Shown: positions 12,136 through 20,935 of the stretch, one piece after another
Layout of the letters: every line of letters starts with the position of its first letter
How positions within the stretch are numbered: the first letter of the stretch is position 1
Source of the DNA: Riptortus pedestris
Taxonomy: Eukaryota; Arthropoda; Insecta; Hemiptera; Alydidae
Direction of reading: 5' to 3'
Assembly: GCA_019009955.1 (NCBI GenBank)
Contig: CM032233.1
Span: forward strand, 126,707,001-126,771,000
Length of the DNA: 64,000 nt
Position numbers and translations under genes: made by a program
Notes under the pieces: model-generated
Databases searched by the model: none
What the model was told of the DNA's origin: nothing
Seen by the model: the letters and a program-made list of their open reading frames with translations, nothing else

Positions 12136-13190
12136 GTAAGACAATACTTTCTTTAGTTCGTAAGGAAGTAAGAATGAATTCGTGGCTCTATCAAGGCTTT
12201 AATGCTAATATCGATCAATGGTTTTCAATTTGCTAAAGCTACTAGATAATCGATTCTCCTATTCACAGTAAGAAATAATGAAATTGGAGTTCATTAGATC
12301 TACTAAATAAAATATTACCAACCCTTATTTTTAAAATCAATCAGTTGAATTACAACAAAATAGGCATTTACTATTAAGAAGCATTTGCAATTTTGAAATA
12401 TTATGCAATTTTATATAACTTATATATGAGCACTTTTAATTCACAGGAATTTGTAAAATAAAATATTGTATTTATTCTAAATATTTTTAAGATATAAATT
12501 CAGATTCAGGAATTTCAAATCTTGTCAAATTAAAATTGACAAAACATTAATTCGTCAAGTACTTTTTAGTCCCTTGATAGTATAGAACATGTTTAATATA
12601 TTTTCTTAAATCAAAATAATGGTTTTAAGTGTATTATTAATATTTTAACATTCCTATTTAATAGTTTTTTTTTTAAATGTATAGAGTAGTTTTAGCCGCA
12701 TATTAACATATAAGAGCTACTATATACTAAATTATGTTAATTCAGTATTTAAAAAATTCATAGCAAAAATCATTACTTAAGAATATTTAGTTTAAAATAT
12801 TTTAATAAATGCTACTTCCAAACGCATAATAGCTCAAACAATACGATTAAAATTTAATATATTTGTTTTAAAAGAAAACATTTTTTCTAGGCTCTTACAA
12901 GAAATGAAAGTTATAAATGTTAAAGCATAAGGGACGAGTAGTGGGCTGCTGGGTTGAGTAGAGGGACGGTGGAGGGGGGGCTATACAGCTGTGGGATGAC
13001 TCATTTTATAGCCAGGGGTCAAGGTAATAAGCACTCTCTTGAAGACCCAAACACCTTATTCTGAAACTTCCTTCACTCAAGCACAAGGTAAGAATAGGAT
13101 ATTTTAAACACAATAAATACGATATTCCCTTTAAAAGTTTGAATCATTGAAAAAAAAATAAATAGTTTAAAATTGTATGACATAAAAAAA

Positions 13191-13192
<2 letters not shown>

Positions 13193-13238
<46 letters not shown>
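13193..13238. repeat. (TA)n microsatellite
   Basis: About 22 TA units inside copy B. Confidence 0.9.
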
Positions 13239-13241
<3 letters not shown>

Positions 13242-13499
13242 CATATATATGTATGTATATTACCCAAAAATGTATCTATAAAAAAGAAGAATTATGATCC
13301 ATTTTGTTTCAGTTCATCATTCAAAAACTGAACTTGGAGAATTCACAACAAATACTGAATAAATATTTGACTTTTTAAATTAATAACTTATAAAGACATA
13401 ATTTGAAATAGTTAAGATATATCATATTTAATAAGTTTAAACTATATTCAGTCCCTTAGAAGCACCATTACAATCACTAAATAGGCTTAGACTGGGTCT

Positions 13500-13556
13500 C
13501 CCTCTTGGCCGTGTTGCTATGACAGGCTCAGATACTGGTTCTCCCTCGTAGCCAAA
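13500..13556. repeat. Relic of the 43-bp minisatellite
   Basis: A little over one diverged unit with GCCGTGTTGCTATGACAGG and CTGGTTCTCCCTCGTAGCC. It lies downstream of copy B as the large array lies downstream of copy A. Confidence 0.7.
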
Positions 13557-13638
13557 ATTAAGTACAGTTCCCTATCAAGAAAACTGATAAAACCAAACTC
13601 TAATTAAACAATTTTTTTGGAACAATTGTTTAACTTAC

Positions 13639-13789
13639 TGTGATGAATGGCGAAGTAATTTGCAGTTCGTTGAGTATGTATACATGCGTCGCAGTCAACA
13701 TAGTAGTGGCCATAGTGTGAACCCAGGAGGGAGTTGTAGCTTTGCATCTCATAGCGAACCGGAATCACAATGGAATGAACAGCTTTATT
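13639..13789 (-). pseudogene. Exon-like block paralogous to 18093-18240 (decayed)
   Basis: On the - strand this block is bordered by an ATTCCAG acceptor and a GTAAGTTAA donor, as is its paralogue downstream of copy C. It retains a YEM...NSLLGSHYGHYYVDCDA reading that aligns with YEI...NTLLRSHYDHYYDDCDA. The two copies differ by small indels (net 3 bp) that shift the frame in this copy, so it is probably a dead exon. The opposite strand is also open here, so the coding strand is an inference from the splice borders and third-position differences. Confidence 0.4.
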
Positions 13790-13799
13790 CTGGAATTAA

Positions 13800-14740
13800 A
13801 ATTTATTACATTAGAAAAAAGTAGAATTAATTGATTCATTTTATTCATTGTTATTATTGCAAAATCTAGTAATAAAAAATAATTATTATTATGATGTCCT
13901 TTTCTTTCATTTTTTGATCAGGTTCAAACAATGATAAAAATCATATGTTAATTTAAAAAACAAAACAAATATTCATCATAATAATCTAAAGGCTTTTCCT
14001 AGTCTTTGCAACCATTGGGCCCTTTTGGAAGTTGCTCTTTTCAAATTGCTATACTCACTGAATCCCATGAGATGTTCGAAATAAATATTACTGGTGCTAT
14101 TTATTTTTAGAATATTTAAATTATCATTTATAATTGAACGTATTTCATGGTTTTAAATATTGTATATTTATTAATACACGCATGACACAAACAAATACAC
14201 ACACACACATCGCTATGGTTGGCTGGGACGCTGGTTCTTCATTTTTTATTATTGTTAAGTCTAGTAGTAAAAAAGAATTATTTTGAATTTCTTTATGTTC
14301 TTTTGTAATGAAGGGAGTCACAACCATTTGTAAGTTTCTTTTTCAAACTACTAAATGTAGCCATTTAGACATGTTTGGCTGATCTGCTGGTTCTTACTCA
14401 TAGCAATATTGCTATGGTTGGCTCAGATGCTGGTTCCCCCTCGAAGAAGTGTTACTATGATTTGATCAGAGGTGGGTTCTCCCAAGTAACCTTGTTGCTA
14501 TGTCCCATCATTAGACCTCAAGGTTAGGAGAGGGTGAGGGGAGGTTCATCCGTTTCCATCCTCTTATGTAGTGTACAGAATGTCTATATATAATTTAAAC
14601 CATTCACTGAATCCCTGCAATCTCAAGAGATCTTCAGGCTCATTGGAAATGTTGGATCTCCTCATGTTTCTACCTTCATTAGTCCTCGTTTTACTTTAGT
14701 CCAGTCTCATAGTGCTTCCCCCCTTTTCGAAGTATGCTTT
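13800..14740. other. Mixed repeat remnants, no gene recognised
   Basis: AT-rich DNA with degenerate units of the 43-bp minisatellite at 14205-14235 and 14380-14500, preceded by a (CA)n tract at 14195-14210. The order (CA)n, ATCGCTATGGTTGGCT, minisatellite unit recurs at 23030-23075. The last 60 bases (about 14690-14748) correspond to the left edge of segmental repeat copy C. Confidence 0.45.
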
Positions 14741-14750
14741 GAATGTAATA

Positions 14751-16043
14751 CAAAGTGTGTGAATTAATTTTGATGGTTTTTTTTTGTTGTAAATTTAAGA
14801 CTTTATTATGAACATTTGAATACATCATTATGTTTCAAAGTATTGTCCATCGCTAGCCACTACTTTCTACCATCTTTCTGGTAGCATACGGATTCCGCGT
14901 CGAAAGAACGACTGATCTTTTGATGCAATCCACGAATCAATCCAATTTTTTGTGTCTTCGTAAGATTGGAAGTGCTGCGTAGCCAGGCTGTGTTCCATGG
15001 ATCTGAACAGGTAGTAATCAGATGGAGCAATATCTGGTGAATATGGCGGGTGGGGTAAAACCTCCCATTTCAACGTTTCCAAATATGTTTTCACTCCACA
15101 AGCAACATGGGGTCGAGCGTTGTCATGGAGAAGAATCACTTTATCATGTCTTTGCTCAAATTGCGGACGTTTTTCTTTGAGTGCACGGCTCAAACGCATC
15201 AGTTGTGTTCGGTAGCGTTCACCTGTGATTGTTTCATTCGGTAGAAGCAGTTCGTAATACACAACACCTAGCTGGTCCCACCAAATACAGAGCATAAGTT
15301 TTGCACCATGAATATTTGGTTTTGCTGTCGATGTCGATGCATGACCAGGTAAACCCCATGATTTTCGCCGCTTAGGATTATCATACCGAATCCATTTCTC
15401 ATCGCCAGTGATGATCCGATGCAAAAATCCCTTCCTGGTTTGGCGTTGAAGCAATTGTTCACAGGTGCATAATCAGCATTCAATGTCTCTCGGCTTCAGC
15501 TCATATATGGCACCCAATTTCCTTACTTTTGAATCATACCGAGAGCCTTTAAACGTTTAGAAACGGTTGTGCGATCAACATTCAACGATTCAGCAAGTTC
15601 ATCTTGCGTTTGACATCAATCGTGATCGAGTACTTCTTCCAATTCCGCATCTTCGAACTTTTTCGGTTGACCTGGGCGTTCTCTGTCAACTGTATCGAAA
15701 TCACCACTTTTAAAACGTCGAAACCAATACTCGCACGTTTTTATCGACGGAGAATGTTCGCCATAAGTTTCCAATAGCTCTCGATGACTTTCAGCAGCAC
15801 TTTTCTTCGAATTAAACAGAAAAAGTAACACTTCCCGCAAATGGTGTTTTGTTGGCTCGTAGTTCGACATTTTCAGACTGGCAAACAAGTGTGTTGTTTA
15901 CACATCAGCCCAAATTCTAATACTAAACAGTAAAGCCTATTCATAGAGCTTACACAAGAATATAGTTAGATAAGAGTCTAATGAGATATAGCACAAGATA
16001 AGCCATCTATTGTTAATCCCTCAAAATTAATTCACACACCTTG
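14751..16043 (-). mobile_element. Mariner transposon (1293 bp) with TIRs and TA target site
   Basis: Terminal inverted repeats are CAAAGTGTGTGAATTAATTT on the left and CAAGGTGTGTGAATTAATTT on the right (read inward), about 27 bp in all with few mismatches. They are flanked by TA at 14749-14750 and 16044-16045. The length of 1.3 kb is normal for mariner. The flanks 14737-14750 and 16044-16075 form one continuous sequence in copy B (about 11767-11800), so copy B is a paralogous empty site and the borders are certain. Confidence 0.95.
14828..15870 (-). pseudogene. Mariner transposase, inactivated
   Basis: This encodes the cut-and-paste transposase of a mariner element, read from an ATG at 15870 (MSNYEPTKHHLRE). 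Seen in order: an N-terminal HTH region (FRRFKSGDFDTVDRERPGQP), a second HTH (CQTQDELAESLNVDRTTVSK), the WVPY linker, first catalytic Asp in TGDEKW, second in HDNARPHV and third in YSPDIAPSDY, with 34 residues between the last two (DD34D). Breaks: a TGA before CQTQ, a TAA before GNWVPY, a frameshift just after WVPY, a further stop before the catalytic core, and a stop after MLPERW near the C-terminus. All three catalytic Asp codons are present, so decay is by truncation. Full length would be about 345 aa, the family norm. Confidence 0.95.
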
Positions 16044-16872
16044 TACGTGTTTTCCATTGGAGGATTTTTGGTCATGCCTCATTGTTTTCCTGAACTTTCT
16101 TCTCAAATTCATTATCAAACTCACATTCTTCATCACCATTTGCTGGCCCTACATCTCACATGGCATCTCTTTAAACCTAATTTTCCCCCATTTATTCTAG
16201 ATTTGTTTGGCGCTATTGTGTACTTCTGCCGCATTGTCAATGACAGCATCTACCCACTGAAATACCAAACATACTCTGTATTGTAATATTTTCTTTACAG
16301 CATAACCTTTGGCGGGCTTGAAGATGATGCCATCACATTAAAAGCGCTTGCCAGCTGTACATGATCATCAGCCAGTGAAGACAGTCTTCTCCGATAGGTA
16401 AGACAATACTTTCTTTAGTTAGTAAGGAAGTAAAATGAATTTGTTGCTCTGTCAAGGTTTTAATGCTAATATCAATCAATTCGTCAAGTACTTTTTAGTC
16501 TCTTGATAGGAAAGAACATATTTAACATATTTTCTTAAATAAAAATAATGTTTTTAAGTGTATTATTAATATTTTCACATTCCTATTTAATAGTTTTGTT
16601 TAAAGGTATAGAGTAGTTTAAGCTGCATATTAACATATAAGAGTTACTATATACTAAATTATGTTAATTCAGTATTTAAAAATCATTACTTAATAATATT
16701 TAGTTTAAAATATTTCAATAAATGGTACTTCAAAACGCATACATGCTCAAACAATACCATTAAAATTTAATATATTTGTTTTATTTTTTTAAATATTTTT
16801 TTCTAGGCTCGTAGAAGAAATGAATTTTTCCAAAGATGGTTCAAATTCATCTGAACGAGTTAGTTATAAATG
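16044..16872 (+). repeat. Segmental repeat copy C
   Basis: Continues copy C right of the mariner. It contains the HCFPEL-type frame block (16041-16286), the 97-bp exon-like block (16301-16397) and the start of the second exon-like block (16807 on, after TTTTTTCTAG). At about 16872 the second block is cut and passes directly into the 43-bp minisatellite. Copy D continues instead with AGCAGGAGCAGGGCTGCTGG. Confidence 0.75.
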
Positions 16873-17760
16873 AATGGCTCCAATGCTGTTTGCCCCTCGT
16901 AGCCGTATTACCATGACTGGCTCAGATCCGGTTGTCCCTCGTAGCCGAGTTGCTATGGCTGGCTCAGATCCGGTTGTCCCTTGTAGCCGAGTTGCTATGG
17001 CTGGTTCAGATTTCGATTGTCCCTAGTAGCTGTGTTGCTATGACTGGTTCAGATGCCGATTGTCCCTCGTAGCCGTGTTGCTATGACTGGTTCAGATGCT
17101 GTTTGACCCTCGTAGCCGTATTGCCATGACTGGCTCATATGCCGTTTGTCCCTCGTAGCCAAGTTGCCATGACTGGCTCAGGTCCGGTTGTCCCTTGTAG
17201 CCGTGCTGCTATGACGGGCTCAGATTTTGTTTGTCCCTTGTAGGCGTGTTGCTCTGACTAGCTCCGATGCTGGTCCCTCGTAGCCGAGTTGCTATGGCTG
17301 GTTCTGATGCCGTTTGTCCCTTGTAGCTGTGTTGCTCTGACTGGCTCCAATGCTGTTTGTCCCTCGTAGCCGTGTAGTTGTGACTGGCTCCAATGCTGTT
17401 TGTCCCTCGTAGCTGTGTTGCTATGACTGGCTCAGACGCTGTTTGTCCCACGTAGCTGTAGGCTATGGTTGGCTCAGATGCTGTTTGTCCCTCGTAGCTG
17501 TGTTGCAATGACGGGCTCAGATGCTGTTTGTACCTCGTAGCCAAGTTGCTATAACTTGCTCAGATGCTGTTTGACCCTCGTAGCCGTATTGCCATGACTG
17601 GCTCATATGCCGTTTGTCCCTCGTAGCCGAGTTGCTATGGCTGGCTCAGATGCTGTTTGTCCCTCGTAGCCGTGTTGCTATGACTGGCTCAGATGGTGTT
17701 TCTCCCTCATAGCATTATCACTATGGTTGGCTCAGTGGATGGTTATCCTCTTAGCTGATT
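16873..17760. repeat. 43-bp minisatellite, second array (about 20 units)
   Basis: Units are of the same family as 7396-10496 but mostly of the TTGCTATGACTGGCTCAGAT type and more diverged. The 111-aa - frame inside it is a translation of the repeat. It degrades progressively to the right. Confidence 0.9.
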
Positions 17761-18092
17761 GCTATGGTTTTCTCAGAGGCAGCTTACCCCTAGTTGTCAT
17801 ATCCCTATGGTTCTCTTAGAGGCTGATTCCTTCTCATGCCAATATTTCTCTTAGCCATATAGTTAAGGTTAGCTAAGAGGCTGGTTCTTTCTCTTAAACA
17901 TATATCTTTATTCTATGTACAAGGTTTAATGAAAACAAAAAAAAAAAGCAAAACAAAAAGTTGTGGTCACTGAACCGTTATCAGTTAACTAAATGTATAA
18001 ATTATAATGGATTTCATTATTATAATCGAATAGTGAGAATCATTTGAAGAATGTGTTCCATAATTGAGTAGAGAAACAATTGCTTAACTTAC

Positions 18093-18240
18093 TGTGATGT
18101 ATATTGAAGGTATTTTCAGCACGTTGAGTTTTTTATATGCATCGCAGTCATCATAGTAGTGGTCATAGTGAGATCTCAGGAGGGTGTTGTTGCAGTGGAT
18201 CTCATAGTGACCGGAGTTGCAATCGAGTGATGAGCTGTAT
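18093..18240 (-). other. Candidate exon, Tyr/His/Cys-rich peptide
   Basis: Read on the - strand between CAAATTCCAG (acceptor) and GTAAGTTAAG (donor), the block is open for 49 codons: it begins YSSSLDCNSGHYEIHC, continues through NTLLRSHYDHYYDDCDAYKK and ends KIPSIYIT. The composition is Cys-, Tyr- and His-rich, as in secreted arthropod proteins, but no family is recognised. A decayed paralogue lies at 13639-13789. No neighbouring exons could be assigned. The + strand of the block is also open for part of its length, which lowers confidence. Confidence 0.4.
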
Positions 18241-18958
18241 CTGGAATTTGAATTTATTGTATCAGTAAAAGGTAGAATTAATTGATTATTTTTATTTAGT
18301 TATTTTTATTATTGTAAAATCTAGGAATTACAAAGAGTTATTATTTTGAATTTCATTTCTTTCTTTTTTGATCAAGCTTAGCCCTAGTAGTCATATCCCT
18401 ATGGCTAGCTAAGAGGCTGGTTATTCATCATACCAATATTTGTATGATGCACTAAGAGGCTGGTCCCCCCTAGTGCCATTTCGCTATGGGTCACTCAGAG
18501 GTTGGTTCTCTCTATTAGCCAAACCGATAAGGTTAGCTATGAGGCTGGATTTTCCTTTTAAACATATCGCTATTGTTGGCTTAGAGGCTGTATCTCAATC
18601 ATAGCTATATATTTAGGGTTGGCAAAGGGCTGGCCCTTCCTCGTAGCCTTATTGCTGTGATTGGTTCACTCAGAGACCTATGTACTCATTTAACAATGGT
18701 TGGCTTAGAGGCTTGTTCTCCCTCTAAGCAACACTACAATGGTTCGCTGAGAAGATAGTTATCCCACTTATCTGGTTGCTATGGTCCATTAAGAGGCTAT
18801 TTAACATTACATAGCTATATCTCTATTGTTGTTTCAAGGCTGGTTATTCCTTTTAGGGAAACCATTATGAAAGGCTGAGATGTTGGTTCTCTCTAGGCCC
18901 CATATTGCTATGAAAGGCTAGTTTTCCCTCGTAGCCTTTCTACTATGGTTAACATACA

Positions 18959-19004
18959 GGCTGGTTCTTCCTCATAGTAATGTTGCTATGAGGAAGAACC
19001 AGCC
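18959..19004. repeat. Perfect 19-bp hairpin
   Basis: Arms 18959-18977 and 18986-19004 are exact reverse complements (GGCTGGTTCTTCCTCATAG and its complement) with an 8-nt loop. The arms derive from the minisatellite-like sequence. Confidence 0.9.
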
Positions 19005-19038
19005 TCTGAGCCAACCTTAGGCATATGGCTAACAGGGA

Positions 19039-19126
19039 TTACTTGTATCTGCGCAAACCATAGCAGCTACCTAAGATTGAAAACCAAATCATAGGTAGCT
19101 GCTATGGTTTGCACAGATACAAGTAA
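19039..19126. repeat. 35-bp-arm hairpin
   Basis: Arms 19039-19073 and 19092-19126 are reverse complements with one mismatch, separated by 18 nt. It lies 34 bp from the previous hairpin. It could be an inverted duplication, a small foldback element or a precursor-like RNA hairpin; nothing decides between these. Confidence 0.9.
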
Positions 19127-19384
19127 TTAGTTCACTAAGGAGCTAGATCTCCCTCATAACCATTTTCTGGTTACTGGTTCTCCTTTTATCTGGTAGCTAT
19201 GGTCCGTTCCGAGACTGCTTGTCCTTCGTAATCATTTTGCTGTTGTTGGCTCATGGTTATTCCTTGTAATGAAACCACAAAGATAGGCTGAGAGGTTGGT
19301 TCTTTCTAGAACCCATATTGCTATGATAGGCCTGAAAGGCGGGCGGGGTCGATTTTAGATGGTCGACATCAGGAATTTTGATCC

Positions 19385-19879
19385 TCATGTTCTGGCCATC
19401 TTCGGGATCAGGGAATTTTCTTTTCGTCGTATTTTTCCATTTTCTCGGCCTTCCCTTGCTGATTGGGGAATTTCTTTAAATTTAGAGCACATCTTCTGTT
19501 CGGTAGCAGATAACTTATTATTGGCACTGTCTTGCTGAAGTTTTCCGCCATCAGGATGTTTTACTTTCAACGTTTTTGTCATATCTTCCTCAAGAGCCAA
19601 CGTTTGAACCTCATCTTGTTGGGAAGTAGATGGAAAAGATACAGTAGTATCATCAAGAATTTGCTCAAGCAGTTCCACAGACGCGAGATTGGTTGCCATA
19701 TCACGAGGGAGTTTCGAGGTAGCCAAACCCATTTTAATGAGGACTCCAAACATGGCTTCATAGGGAGAGCATTTGATTCCTTCATGGTAGGCTCCATTTT
19801 TCATGGCCTCAATAAACCTAATCCCCTCAGACCACTTTGAAGTATCATTGGTTTCCATCCACTCCCCTTCACTGGACAT
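19385..19879 (-). pseudogene. Integrase-derived fragment, KRBA2-like
   Basis: The 164-aa frame starting MSSEGEWMETNDTSKWSEGI contains the block WSEGIRFIEAMKNGAYHEGI followed by SPYEAMFGVLIKMGL. This is the C-terminal end of a retroviral-type integrase core as found in transposon-derived KRBA2-like proteins of animals. The catalytic DDE residues, which lie upstream in the family, are absent. The rest (about residues 75-164) is charged and low in structure. It is most likely a broken piece of a transposable element; no host function is implied. Confidence 0.6.
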
Positions 19880-20105
19880 TTACCAATGAGCCTTGGGAAA
19901 TCGGCACATTTACTAAACAGCATTGGTAAAAGTACGAAATCTCACATTTATTTAATGTTTTTCGGGCATTTACCAAGCCAGACGGTAAATCCGGGGATTG
20001 GCCAACTGCCAAGTGGTAAAAGCTCGAATTACATCTACATTTCGGACTTTAACCAGTGCTCTTGGTAAATCCTCGGATTTACCGGTAAGTTCTGACATTT
20101 ACCTC
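19868..20105. repeat. Cluster of short imperfect palindromes (ATTTACCAA / TTGGTAAAT)
   Basis: The motif ATTTACC or its complement GGTAAAT occurs about ten times in 240 bp, arranged as facing pairs about 20-30 bp apart (for example CATTTACCAAGCC...ACGGTAAATCC at 19965-19995). It directly abuts the start of the integrase-like frame, so it may be a terminal or subterminal repeat region of that element. Confidence 0.65.
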
Positions 20106-20131
20106 ACTTCGGGGTTTTACAGCAACATATA

Positions 20132-20935
20132 TGCTAAGCTAAGGTACCCGGCTTTGCACGGGAATTCATTTTAGGTTGAATAAAGATGGTATTTTTTTCG
20201 CAAGGCTTTACTTTCCACAATATTTTGACATTTCCCCGTCATAGTTTTTAAGGTTTATACCCGTCGTTGCTGTGAATTTATTAATAATAAAATTATTTGT
20301 TATTTAAGACTTCACTCTTCTAATATTATTATATTTCCCGTCTCCTGTGAATGATATGTTTCTTGTAATGATATGTTTTTTGATAACGTAATGAAAAGTA
20401 TAATTCATAGTCGTAGAAAGTATTCTGTCTTCCAAACCATGTATGAAAGAAAGTTCCTTTCCCTTGATGAGGTCCAAAGCTTAATAGTGACAGCTGTCAT
20501 GAGCGAAACCAGGCCTCCCTTATAACCCCCACTCCCGTTTGAACCTATTAATTTTAATGTAGCTTGTAATCATGGAAGAATTACTGCTAATTCACATACC
20601 GAGTTTTGTTAAATTCGGTTCAACCGTTAGTGCCCAATAAAATAAGTTGGCTCCCGCTTTAGTTTCTGGTGTATATCTCGTTTATACTTTGTTATAAAAC
20701 AAAAGTGAATATAACAAAAGTTATTTTGTTATAATAATATTAAAAGAGTGAAGTCTTAAATAAAAAATAATTTTATTATTAAAAAACTCACAGAAACAAC
20801 GGGTATAAACCCTAAAAACTATGATCGGGAAATGTCAAAATATTGTGGAAAGTAAAGCCTTGCGAAAAAAATACCATCTTTATTCAACCTAAAATGAATT
20901 CCCGTGCGAAGCCGGGTACCTTAGCTAATATATCT
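20132..20935. mobile_element. Inverted pair of Helitron-like 3' ends
   Basis: About 200 bp at 20137-20335 is the near-complement of 20736-20930. Each arm finishes with a Helitron-type hairpin terminus: on the right CCCGTGCGAAGCCGGGTACC and TTAGCTAAT; on the left its inverted relative. The roughly 400-bp interior carries an inverted copy of the AGGCCTCCCTTATAACCCCC block. The pair is followed immediately by a Helitron-like 5' start. Confidence 0.65.

Larger units (their letters stand above)
11735..13330 (+). repeat. Segmental repeat copy B
   Basis: The most complete copy of the four-copy repeat. In order it has a block beginning CCATTGGAGGATTTTTGGTC at 11784, a 97-bp exon-like block (12039-12135) with CTTTACAG acceptor and GTAAGAC donor, AT-rich sequence, an exon-like block (12891-13087) with TTTTTTCTAG and GTAAGAATAG, a (TA)n tract, and TTTTGTTTCAG at about 13302-13312. 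The 96-aa + frame at 11734-12024 is matched by 81-aa and 93-aa frames in copies C and D. The opposite strand of the same block also reads as acidic peptide (GPANSDEECEFDNEFE), so the coding strand is undecided. Confidence 0.75.
17761..19345. repeat. Degenerate minisatellite-derived region
   Basis: Recognisable fragments such as GCTATGGTTGGCTCAGAGGC and GGTTCTCCCT recur at irregular spacing through 18370-19340. It is interrupted at about 17935-18360 by AT-rich sequence carrying the exon-like block 18093-18240. This looks like an old version of the 43-bp array. Confidence 0.7.
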
